The notes beneath the pieces were generated by a model, which did no database searches, had not been told where the DNA came from, and saw only the letters and a program-made list of their open reading frames with translations. This document shows positions 1 through 5,566 of a stretch of 5,589 nucleotides of DNA, one piece after another. Position 1 is the first letter of the stretch, and each line of letters starts with the position of its first letter. This DNA is from CAZTLI01 sp964614375 (GTDB taxonomy: Bacteria; Chloroflexota; Anaerolineae; Aggregatilineales; Phototrophicaceae). A program made the position numbers and the translations under genes. Location: the NCBI GenBank assembly GCA_964614375.1, contig CAZTLI010000375.1:1-5589 (forward strand), in the 5' to 3' direction.

Positions 1-668
1 TGCAAACGATGCTGCTGGCGATGGTGACGGCGGGTGGCTGCATCTACTACTGGCAGACACGGCGTGCTGCACCGCCACAGTCCACACTTACGATGGCATT
101 GATTGCGCTGCAACTCGCTGCGGTTATCGGCTTTGTGCTGGTGGTCTATGATGTGCGGTTGCTGCGCGGTTATCGACTCATGGTGTCGCATTTATTGTTC
201 TCAATTGTGCTGTTGGCTGCGCTGCGGCACTATCGCGTGCTGGGCTTGATGGTGCTGGTCAATGTGCTGCTGCTGCCGTCGTTCCTCGCTTTAGCCAGTG
301 ACTATCGCACTGTGAGCTTTCTACCCGATACGCCATCCGCCGAATTATTCCAACAGCAAACCGCGCCTTATCTGACTTATGACCCGGATGCAGACAATCC
401 CTGGTGCAATACGGTGCTGACGGCGCTGCTGCCCTATGATGTGGTCGGCATCCCCACAGGTATGGGTATTTCGCACCTGTTGTTCAACACCGTTTATCTT
501 CAACCGCCGCTTAAATCGCGTTATCTGGTCATGGGGTCATTCTTCCGGGAGATGATTGAAGATGGCCTGTATTATGGCATGGACGCGCCGTATCCACTAA
601 ATGTCGAAGTGCTGACCGAAACAACAGTCGGCACGCTGTATCTCAATCTCGATGCAGACTGCGATTAA
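1..668 (+). CDS. C-terminal part of a multi-pass membrane protein, function unknown (5' end probably outside the window)
   Basis: The frame is open to the left edge: codons CAA and ACG precede the first ATG at 9, so the gene probably begins outside the window and 9 need not be the start. Counting from that ATG, 219 residues are visible. The first 95 or so hold about four hydrophobic segments (near residues 1-15, 28-48, 57-75 and 78-97), separated by short basic loops such as QTRRAA and RHYR. After that comes a soluble C-terminal domain of about 120 residues, with PWCNTVLTALLPYDVVGIP and PLKSRYLVMGSFF as its most distinctive stretches. Several membrane helices followed by one soluble tail resemble the ends of GT-C type (dolichyl-phosphate-mannose-like) glycosyltransferases, but I see no diagnostic motif, so the function stays open. 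The stop codon TAA is at 666-668. No terminator with a T-tract follows, and the mutS2 promoter begins 50 nt later. Coding status is well supported by length and the membrane pattern; identity is not. Confidence 0.75.
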   Translation, partial: QTMLLAMVTAGGCIYYWQTRRAAPPQSTLTMALIALQLAAVIGFVLVVYDVRLLRGYRLMVSHLLFSIVLLAALRHYRVLGLMVLVNVLLLPSFLALASDYRTVSFLPDTPSAELFQQQTAPYLTYDPDADNPWCNTVLTALLPYDVVGIPTGMGISHLLFNTVYLQPPLKSRYLVMGSFFREMIEDGLYYGMDAPYPLNVEVLTETTVGTLYLNLDADCD

Positions 669-718
669 AAATCGCCATACCCAATCTGACCCGTCCCTAC
701 CCTCTGTAACCTTTATGA

Positions 719-748
719 TTGACAATGCAACGGTCTGTCCACTACAAT
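719..748 (+). promoter_or_regulatory. Sigma-70-type promoter of mutS2
   Basis: A perfect -35 hexamer TTGACA (719-724) and a near-perfect -10 hexamer TACAAT (743-748) are separated by 18 bp. Transcription should begin near 755, giving mutS2 a leader of about 118 nt. The ATG at 747 lies inside the -10 box, so it cannot be the mutS2 start on this transcript. Confidence 0.7.
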
Positions 749-791
749 GGCGCGGGCAGCGGCGCACCAGACCAGAGTACACCTTATCGTA

Positions 792-812
792 CCGACACAG
801 GTCGGCATTTTT
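792..812 (+). promoter_or_regulatory. Small leader hairpin with T-tract, possible attenuator
   Basis: CCGAC (792-796) and GTCGG (801-805) form a 5-bp stem with a 4-nt loop. It is followed by CA and then five T residues (808-812). The hairpin lies in the mutS2 leader about 37 nt after the predicted transcription start. The stem is short for an efficient terminator, so this could be a weak attenuator or chance; no competing antiterminator arm is obvious. Confidence 0.3.
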
Positions 813-872
813 GTATTTCACACAGACAATTACGCTCCTCAATGGGGCTTAGATGACAACGAACGAGACATC

Positions 873-3272
873 ATGATTAGTGAGAAGTCGATACACATTC
901 TTGAACTGCATAAAATCCTGGAACAGTTGGCAAATTTCACGACCTTTTCGGCTGGGGAAGAATTGGCGCTGGATATGCGTCCGACCAGTGATTTAGAAGA
1001 GGCGCGCGTCTGGCAGCAAGAAACTGCCGAAGCCATCGTCCTGTTTGAAAATAAAACCAGCGTGAGTCTGGGTGGCGTGCGCGATGTGCGTGATGTATCG
1101 CTGACCGCCCAGCGCGGCGTGATGATTGAGGCGGCTGTGCTGCTGGACATTCGCTATACCTTGCGGCGCGCGTCCACGCTCAAACGCACGTTGGGACGCA
1201 TGAAGGGGCAGTATCCCCTGCTGGCCGAACTGGTCGAAGAAATTGAAGAGTGCGACGATTTGCAAGATGCCATCGCTCGCAGCATCGACGACAACGGCGA
1301 GGTGATGGATTCTGCCAGTCCGAAATTGGCGATTATCCGGCGCGATTTGAAAGTGGCGTTTGACCGCCTGCAAAGCAAGCTCAATCGGATTGTGTCGTCA
1401 CGCAATAATGCGACCATGCTGCAAGAGGCAATCATCACCATGCGGAATGGACGTTATGTCATTCCCTTGAAGGCTGACCACAAAGGCAAAATCAAAGGTA
1501 TCATCCACGATTCGTCGTCATCGGGCGCGACGCTGTTCATTGAACCGCTGGAAACGGTGGAACTAAACAATCACTGGCGCGAATTGCAGTTGGACGAAGA
1601 GAAAGAAGTCCGGCGCATTCTGCTGGCGCTGACCGCACTTGTGGGCGACCAGGCCGAGAAAATTTGCAGGACAGTCGAAGTGTTGGCCTACCTTGACCTG
1701 ACCTTTGCCAAAGCGCATTATGCCGAGAAGCTCAAAGCCGTCGAGCCGCAGCTAGTCCCCTTCAAAGCAAAACCCGATAATCCCGTCCATCCCGGCAGCG
1801 TGATTTATCTACGTGGGGCGCGCCATCCCCTGTTGACCGGTAATATCGTGCCGATTGATGTCGAGTATGACGATTCGACGTGGGTGCTGGTTGTGACAGG
1901 GCCAAACACGGGTGGCAAAACCGTCTCGCTCAAGACTGTGGGGCTGCTGACGTTGATGGCACAGTGCGGCTTACACATCCCGGCAGAATCGGCAAAGCTG
2001 ACGGTGTTCGACAGTATCCACGCGGACATTGGCGACGAACAGAGCATCGAACAGTCGTTGAGTACGTTTTCATCCCACATCACCAACACGATCACTATTC
2101 TGAAAGAATGCGGTGAACGATCACTGGTGATTCTGGACGAAGTGGGCGCGGGGACAGACCCGGCGGAAGGCTCGGCCCTGGCGCGGGCGATTCTGACGTA
2201 TCTGGTGCAGCGGCGCGTGACGACGATAGTCAGCACCCATCACCCGGAATTAAAGCAGTACGGCGTTGAGACTCCGGGCGTGCGGAATGCCAGTGTCGAA
2301 TTTGACATGGAAACGCTCGCACCGACCTATCGCTTGATTATCGGCCTGCCGGGACGATCTAATGCGCTGGCAATTGCACAGAGTCTGGGATTGCCTGCGG
2401 AAATTGTGGACAACGCGCGCGGCATGGTCGCGACGGATAGTCTGGTGGCGGATGATTTACTCGATGAGATTCAACGTTCGCGGGATGACATTCGCAGACA
2501 GCAGGCCGAGGCCGAATCGCTGCGGAATCAGTTGGCAAAGCAGCGCGATGACCTGACGGCTCGCTTGGACAAAATCGAAGATGAACGTCGGGATGTGATT
2601 GCAGCCGCGCGCCGTCATGCCGAAGCCGACCTCGAAGAATTTCGCAAGGAACTGCGCCGTCTGCGTCGGGATATGCAAACCGCCGGGATGCCGCTGGAAA
2701 CGCTGCACGCGATGCAGGCCACTGCTGACAAGCTCATGGAATGGACACAAGCGCCGTTGGATGACGATGCCATAGAAATGCCGCAGGATATCGACTGGAT
2801 TCCCAAAGTTGGCGATACGGTCTGGTTGGATACACTGAATGCCGAGGGTGTCATCAGCGAGTTGGACGAAAAAGAGGCACAGGTGCAGGTCGGGTCGCTG
2901 CGGGTGCGTGCCAAATACAAAGATATGCGGAAGCGCAATCGCAGTGAACGCCGTGCCGACAAACGGGGTCAAGCCCGTTATGAAGCGCCCCCGGAAACCA
3001 GAGTGCCGGAAATCGCCTCGCCGGGTATGGAACTGGATTTGCGTGGTGAACGGGTCGAAAGCGCCATCGAAAAGCTGGATGTGTATGTCGATACCGCCTA
3101 TACATCGGGTTTGCCGTTCGGACGCATCATTCATGGCAAAGGCACGGGCAAACTGCGGCAGGCCGTGCGTGACTATCTGCAAAAGCATCCACTCATCAGC
3201 AAAGTGACCGAAGGCCAGCCCAACGAAGGCGGCTCTGGCGTGACCATCATCCACATGGTGCCGCTGCGCTAG
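873..3272 (+). CDS. mutS2: MutS2 family ATPase/endonuclease with C-terminal Smr domain
   Basis: MutS2 proteins are cytosolic ATPase dimers linked to suppression of homologous recombination and, in Bacillus, to rescue of collided ribosomes. Starting at ATG 873 gives 799 residues, the usual family length, with the usual N-terminus (SIHILELHKILEQL). Residues 1 to about 320 form the core and lever region, including NGRYVIPLKA and SGATLFIEPLETVELNN. The ATPase follows: Walker A GPNTGGKT (343-350), DEQS (388-391), STFSSH (397-402), Walker B LVILDE ending at D422 and E423, and STHH (454-457). A charged coiled coil spans about 527-600, a KOW-like segment about 643-686, and the Smr domain about 718-797 with LDLRG (721-725) and HGKGTGKLR (754-762). 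All key residues are present, so it looks functional. No in-frame ATG, GTG or TTG lies between the predicted transcription start and 873. The ribosome binding site is weak (GAG at 865-867). A terminator follows, so it appears to be monocistronic. Confidence 0.97.
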   Translation: MISEKSIHILELHKILEQLANFTTFSAGEELALDMRPTSDLEEARVWQQETAEAIVLFENKTSVSLGGVRDVRDVSLTAQRGVMIEAAVLLDIRYTLRRASTLKRTLGRMKGQYPLLAELVEEIEECDDLQDAIARSIDDNGEVMDSASPKLAIIRRDLKVAFDRLQSKLNRIVSSRNNATMLQEAIITMRNGRYVIPLKADHKGKIKGIIHDSSSSGATLFIEPLETVELNNHWRELQLDEEKEVRRILLALTALVGDQAEKICRTVEVLAYLDLTFAKAHYAEKLKAVEPQLVPFKAKPDNPVHPGSVIYLRGARHPLLTGNIVPIDVEYDDSTWVLVVTGPNTGGKTVSLKTVGLLTLMAQCGLHIPAESAKLTVFDSIHADIGDEQSIEQSLSTFSSHITNTITILKECGERSLVILDEVGAGTDPAEGSALARAILTYLVQRRVTTIVSTHHPELKQYGVETPGVRNASVEFDMETLAPTYRLIIGLPGRSNALAIAQSLGLPAEIVDNARGMVATDSLVADDLLDEIQRSRDDIRRQQAEAESLRNQLAKQRDDLTARLDKIEDERRDVIAAARRHAEADLEEFRKELRRLRRDMQTAGMPLETLHAMQATADKLMEWTQAPLDDDAIEMPQDIDWIPKVGDTVWLDTLNAEGVISELDEKEAQVQVGSLRVRAKYKDMRKRNRSERRADKRGQARYEAPPETRVPEIASPGMELDLRGERVESAIEKLDVYVDTAYTSGLPFGRIIHGKGTGKLRQAVRDYLQKHPLISKVTEGQPNEGGSGVTIIHMVPLR

Positions 3273-3280
3273 AACGTGGG

Positions 3281-3298
3281 CGTCCACTGGGGTGGGCG
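3281..3298 (+). other. Stem-loop just after mutS2
   Basis: A 7-bp stem (3281-3287 with 3292-3298, one G-U pair) with loop TGGG begins 9 nt after the mutS2 stop. It has no T-tract, so it is not itself a terminator. It could protect the 3' end of the mRNA, or be a by-product of the GTGGGCGT direct repeat at 3276-3283 and 3292-3299. Confidence 0.35.
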
Positions 3299-3326
3299 TG
3301 GGTCAAGCGTATCGTAAAACATGATG

Positions 3327-3358
3327 AAACGGGGCATACCCGGTGTGCCTCGTTTTTT
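3327..3358 (+). terminator. Intrinsic terminator of mutS2
   Basis: ACGGGGCATAC (3329-3339) pairs with GTGTGCCTCGT (3342-3352) as an 11-bp stem with a 3-nt loop. Two G-U pairs form only in the plus-strand transcript. Six T residues (3353-3358) follow directly. The strand-specific wobbles and T-tract make this a strong plus-strand terminator, 57 nt after the mutS2 stop. Confidence 0.88.
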
Positions 3359-3375
3359 GTTGTGGGGAAGCGGCC

Positions 3376-3513
3376 ATAAAACTTAAACTGTTGTGGCTGC
3401 TGTTGCTGGTGTTCATCATCCCGCCTTCACGATTGATGAGGCTGCCCCCGACTCGGCGTGGGGAATGCTGGCAGGGCTTCACATCGAGCGTGTGGAGTAG
3501 GCTTCGGTTATAA
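3376..3513 (+). other. Short hydrophobic open frame without a standard start; possible relic or small membrane peptide
   Basis: Between the mutS2 terminator and the Uma2 gene, one plus-strand frame reads 45 codons from ATA at 3376 to TAA at 3511-3513. It begins IKLKLLWLLLLVFIIPPSR, which looks like a basic start followed by a membrane helix or signal peptide. A ribosome-binding-like GGGGAAG (3364-3370) lies 5 nt before the ATA, where an ATG would be expected. After the hydrophobic part the translation is rich in Arg, Trp and Pro and does not look like a folded protein. It may be a decayed gene start, a small protein using a rare start (ATA, or TTG at 3391), or chance. I cannot support it as a real gene. 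Otherwise the 3359-3508 stretch shows nothing recognisable. Confidence 0.2.
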
Positions 3514-3514
3514 T
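3509..3514 (+). promoter_or_regulatory. -10 box (TATAAT) for the Uma2-family gene
   Basis: A perfect TATAAT lies at 3509-3514. No good -35 box sits 16-18 bp upstream; the closest sequence, TTCACA at 3478-3483, is too far at 25 bp. If used, transcription would start near 3521, downstream of the ATG at 3517 and upstream of the ATG at 3544. This favours 3544 as the start codon. Confidence 0.5.
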
Positions 3515-3543
3515 AGATGCAAGATAAGATAAAGGCACAGGTT

Positions 3544-4215
3544 ATGAGTGATCCGGCGCTGGACAAGCTGCCCACTGATGCCGACATCGACCCCACTGAA
3601 GGCGAGACGGTCATCGCGGAAAATATTCGCTTTGAACTCTATCTCAAACGGTACGATGGGTTGCAAACTGAATGGCTGATGGGGAAGGTCATCCAGCTTA
3701 TGTCGAACAATGTACGGCATCAAATAATTTTGTTGATTCTCAGTCAAGTGTTGAACCTGTTTCTGGCCTATCGCGAACGGAACGCACAGGTGATATTAGC
3801 CGGACTGCCGATGTATCTGGGCGACGACAAACCCGCCCGTCAACCGGATTTGATGGTCGTGCTGGATGAACATCGTGACCGCATCAAAGAGACTTATCTC
3901 GATGGTGCGGCGGACATCGTGGTCGAGATCGTATCGCCCGAAAGTGGTGCGCGTGACCGGGGTATCAAATTCACCGAATATGAATCCGCTGGCGTCGGTG
4001 AATACTGGTTGTTCGATCCGCAGCGTGAAGAAGCGGCGGTCTATGCGTTAGATGACGACGGCAGCTATAAACGCCTACCACGCGATGATGGCTATATTAC
4101 ATCGAAACTGCTGCCGGGATTTCGGTTGCAAGCGGCCTTACTCTGGCAGCAAGACCCGCCCAACGGCGCGGAATTGGTCACGCTCGTGCAGGCGATGATT
4201 GGCAGCACGTCGTAA
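3544..4215 (+). CDS. Uma2 family (DUF820) putative PD-(D/E)XK-fold nuclease
   Basis: The 223-residue protein has the conserved Uma2 layout. An N-terminal strand region (TEWLMGKVIQLMS, 42-54) matches the family pattern yElidGeiixM. A conserved His (H59) starts a helix. The putative PD-(D/E)XK residues are D102 in RQPDLMVV, E128 in IVVEIVSPES and K142 in GIKFTEY, followed by GVGEYWLFDP (150-159). All the usual acidic and basic residues are present, so it is probably folded and active. The fold is established for the family, but the cellular role and substrate of Uma2 proteins are unknown. They occur as many scattered copies in Cyanobacteria and Chloroflexota. The start at 3544 is chosen because AAAGG (3531-3535) lies 8 nt upstream, while the in-frame ATG at 3517 has no ribosome binding site and would precede the expected transcript. 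It stands alone, with no toxin, methylase or transposase beside it, and runs tail to tail into maf with 4 nt between. Confidence 0.92.
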   Translation: MSDPALDKLPTDADIDPTEGETVIAENIRFELYLKRYDGLQTEWLMGKVIQLMSNNVRHQIILLILSQVLNLFLAYRERNAQVILAGLPMYLGDDKPARQPDLMVVLDEHRDRIKETYLDGAADIVVEIVSPESGARDRGIKFTEYESAGVGEYWLFDPQREEAAVYALDDDGSYKRLPRDDGYITSKLLPGFRLQAALLWQQDPPNGAELVTLVQAMIGSTS

Positions 4216-4219
4216 ATCG

Positions 4220-4849
4220 CTATTCGCCCCCTACAAAACCATCCCAACCGATAGTTGATAGTGCGTCTTTGAGCGTCTCAATCGGCAGGCCGACGACATT
4301 GGTATAACTGCCTTCTATTCGCGCCACAGGATTGAAGTCCGCATTTTGAATCGCATAGCTGCCCGCCTTATCAAACGGGTCACCGCTGGCGATATAGGCG
4401 TCGATTTCGGCATCGCTATACGGGCGCATGTGGACGATGGTCGTCGTCGTCCGTGTGATAGATTGCGGCTGGTCACCCGTCTTGAGCAGCGTCAGCGCCG
4501 TACACACCAGATGCGGGCGTCCACGCAGGCGGCGCAGCATGGCGCGAGCATCATCCGCATCCACAGGCTTTTCCAGTATTTCGCCACCTTCTTCTATCCC
4601 TATCGTATCCGCCGCGAGGATGACGGTGGTATCTGCCGCGAGAATCGCCGCCGGAGCGTGTAACTGGGCTGCGACGGCTGCGGCCTTTTCGCGGCTCAGG
4701 CGCTCGACATAGGCAATTGGGGTCTCACCCGCCCCACGAATCTCATCAACCTGCGGCTTGATGATGGCGCAGTCGATTCCCAGTGATTCAACCAATTCAC
4801 GCCGGCGTGGTGAACTGGATGCGAGGATGAAAGGGATAGCTGGTGGCAT
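4220..4849 (-). CDS. maf: Maf-family nucleoside triphosphate pyrophosphatase (likely dTTP/UTP type)
   Basis: Maf proteins hydrolyse nucleoside triphosphates, including modified ones, to the monophosphate and pyrophosphate, which cleans the nucleotide pool; some also affect cell division. The 209 residues match the usual family length of about 190-210. Visible motifs are ASSSPRRREL (10-19), the VDE motif (34-36), AADT (71-74) with the likely catalytic Asp D73, EKP (93-95) and DKAGSYAIQ (160-168). SYTNVVGLP (181-189) is near the C-terminus. The Tyr-Ala-Ile-Gln stretch resembles the YhdE (dTTP/UTP) branch rather than the YceF (m7GTP) branch; this is inference. The start at 4849 is preferred over the longer frame to 4885 because AAGGA (4860-4856) lies 6 nt upstream and MPPAIPFILASSSPRR gives a normal N-terminus. 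Oddly, the ADT segment is repeated in tandem (ILAADTTV then ILAADTIG, 69-84), adding about eight residues before EKP. It converges with the Uma2 gene and has its own promoter. Confidence 0.95.
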   Translation of the reverse strand: MPPAIPFILASSSPRRRELVESLGIDCAIIKPQVDEIRGAGETPIAYVERLSREKAAAVAAQLHAPAAILAADTTVILAADTIGIEEGGEILEKPVDADDARAMLRRLRGRPHLVCTALTLLKTGDQPQSITRTTTTIVHMRPYSDAEIDAYIASGDPFDKAGSYAIQNADFNPVARIEGSYTNVVGLPIETLKDALSTIGWDGFVGGE

Positions 4850-4877
4850 GGGCGTTCCTTTTATGATAGCGATGTCC

Positions 4878-4905
4878 ATTATCACAATCGGCGCAGCCGA
4901 TGCAA
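4878..4905 (-). promoter_or_regulatory. Candidate promoter of maf, with a palindrome in the spacer
   Basis: Read on the minus strand, an extended -10 element TGTGATAAT (4886-4878) is preceded by a weak -35-like TTGCAT (4905-4900) with a 16-bp spacer. Transcription would start near 4871, giving a short leader that carries the ribosome binding site. A perfect inverted repeat, ATCGGC-GCA-GCCGAT (4887-4901), fills most of the spacer and could be an operator or chance. Confidence 0.4.
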
Positions 4906-4926
4906 GTCATAATCCGGTATCGAATC

Positions 4927-4953
4927 AAAAACGCCCTCGTGGATGAGAGCGTT
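4927..4953 (-). terminator. Intrinsic terminator of the FKBP gene
   Basis: On the minus strand AACGCTCTC pairs with GAGGGCGTT as a 9-bp stem with one U-G pair and a 6-nt loop. It ends in a run of five T residues (4931-4927) that overlaps the stem foot. The wobble pairs only in the minus-strand transcript. It lies 24 nt after the FKBP stop codon and separates that gene from the maf promoter. Confidence 0.82.
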
Positions 4954-4977
4954 CGCTAGACAATGGCAGACGTGCGA

Positions 4978-5514
4978 CTAATTCAGGCTGTAGTCGGCTT
5001 CGTCGTAGTCATAATCTTCAAATTCGTGCGACAGTTCATCGAAGAGGCTGGCAGGGACGCCGGTCTCTAATTCTTCTTCTGTCGCATTACGCAGGCTGAT
5101 GACTTCCACACTATAGGTCAGGGTTTTGCCCGCCAGCGGTGGATTGAAATCGACAATCACGGCATCGGCGGTGACTTCACGCACCAGCACCTCGAACATA
5201 TCGCCGTCTTCATCTTCCAGCAGAATTTCGACACCGGGTTCAATGCCATCAATCCCGTCGAAATCGGCGCGGTCAATCGCTTCCAGCAGTTCGTCGTCGT
5301 ATTCGCCATAGGCATCGGCGGGCGCGAGTGTCACTTCAAATTTATCGCCGACCTTTTTACCTGTCAGCACCTTTTCCAGACCGGGCACAATATTTTCCGC
5401 CCCGTGCAGATATTCCAGCACATTATCGGCATCCGCCATTTCGACCACATCGCCGTCTACCTTCAGCGTATAGCTCAGGCCAGCGACCACACCATTTTCA
5501 ATTTGTTCAACCAT
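4978..5514 (-). CDS. SlyD-like FKBP-type peptidyl-prolyl cis-trans isomerase with acidic C-terminal tail
   Basis: SlyD-type FKBPs are cytosolic enzymes that isomerise Xaa-Pro bonds and act as folding chaperones through an insert-in-flap domain. The 178 residues from ATG 5514 show the FKBP core (about 5-66), with YLHGAENIVPGLEKVLTGKK (35-54) and VGDKFEVTLAPADAYGEYD (55-73). The insert-in-flap domain lies at about 68-120, then the core resumes with DFNPPLAGKTLTYSVEV (122-138) and RNATEEELETG (142-152). Two features depart from the usual SlyD. The NHPLAG motif reads NPPLAG, replacing the His. The C-terminus is a Asp/Glu/Tyr-rich tail (about 158-178) instead of a His/Cys metal-binding tail, so nickel handling is unlikely. 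The start at 5514 is preferred because the longer frame would need TTG at 5541. AAGAGGA (5532-5526) is the likely ribosome binding site, although its 11-nt spacing is long. The gene ends at its own terminator. Confidence 0.93.
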   Translation of the reverse strand: MVEQIENGVVAGLSYTLKVDGDVVEMADADNVLEYLHGAENIVPGLEKVLTGKKVGDKFEVTLAPADAYGEYDDELLEAIDRADFDGIDGIEPGVEILLEDEDGDMFEVLVREVTADAVIVDFNPPLAGKTLTYSVEVISLRNATEEELETGVPASLFDELSHEFEDYDYDEADYSLN

Positions 5515-5539
5515 TGGGAAATGTATCCTCTTAACATAC

Positions 5540-5566
5540 AAAAGGCAGCCTCAGGGTGAGGCCGCC
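5540..5566 (-). terminator. Terminator-like hairpin directly upstream of the FKBP gene
   Basis: On the minus strand GGCGGCCTCA (5566-5557) pairs with TGAGGCTGCC (5553-5544) as a continuous 10-bp stem with one G-U pair and loop CCC, followed by TTTT (5543-5540). The wobble forms only in the minus-strand RNA; the plus strand has an A/C mismatch there. It may end an upstream gene outside the window. It sits only 25 nt before the FKBP start codon, so it could also be a leader attenuator. Confidence 0.6.

Noticed and set aside
661..675. Palindrome GCGATT-AAA-AATCGC over the stop of the first gene, considered as a terminator
   Set aside because: The stem is AT-rich and short and is not followed by a T-tract on the plus strand.
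747..872. N-terminal extension of MutS2 by 42 residues using ATG 747
   Set aside because: The ATG lies inside the -10 box of a strong promoter, the extra residues do not resemble MutS2, and the family N-terminus fits a start at 873.
2457..3287. 276-codon open frame on the minus strand across the 3' half of mutS2
   Set aside because: It is antisense to conserved MutS2 domains, its translation is His/Phe/Arg-rich without motifs, and mutS2 codon use explains it.
3303..3614. Minus-strand 103-codon frame over the intergenic region
   Set aside because: It runs through the mutS2 terminator and the start of the Uma2 gene, has no recognisable motif, and its composition is not protein-like.
873..4849. 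mutS2, uma2 and maf as one functional system
   Set aside because: mutS2 is separated from uma2 by a strong terminator, maf is on the opposite strand with its own promoter, and no shared function links them beyond general housekeeping.
4850..4885. Longer Maf N-terminus starting at 4885
   Set aside because: A clear AAGGA ribosome binding site precedes the internal ATG at 4849, and the extra 12 residues overlap the leader expected from the maf promoter.
5126..5534. Plus-strand frames opposite the FKBP gene
   Set aside because: Their translations are low-complexity Ser/Pro/Arg-rich shadows of the acidic FKBP sequence, which has clear family motifs on the minus strand.
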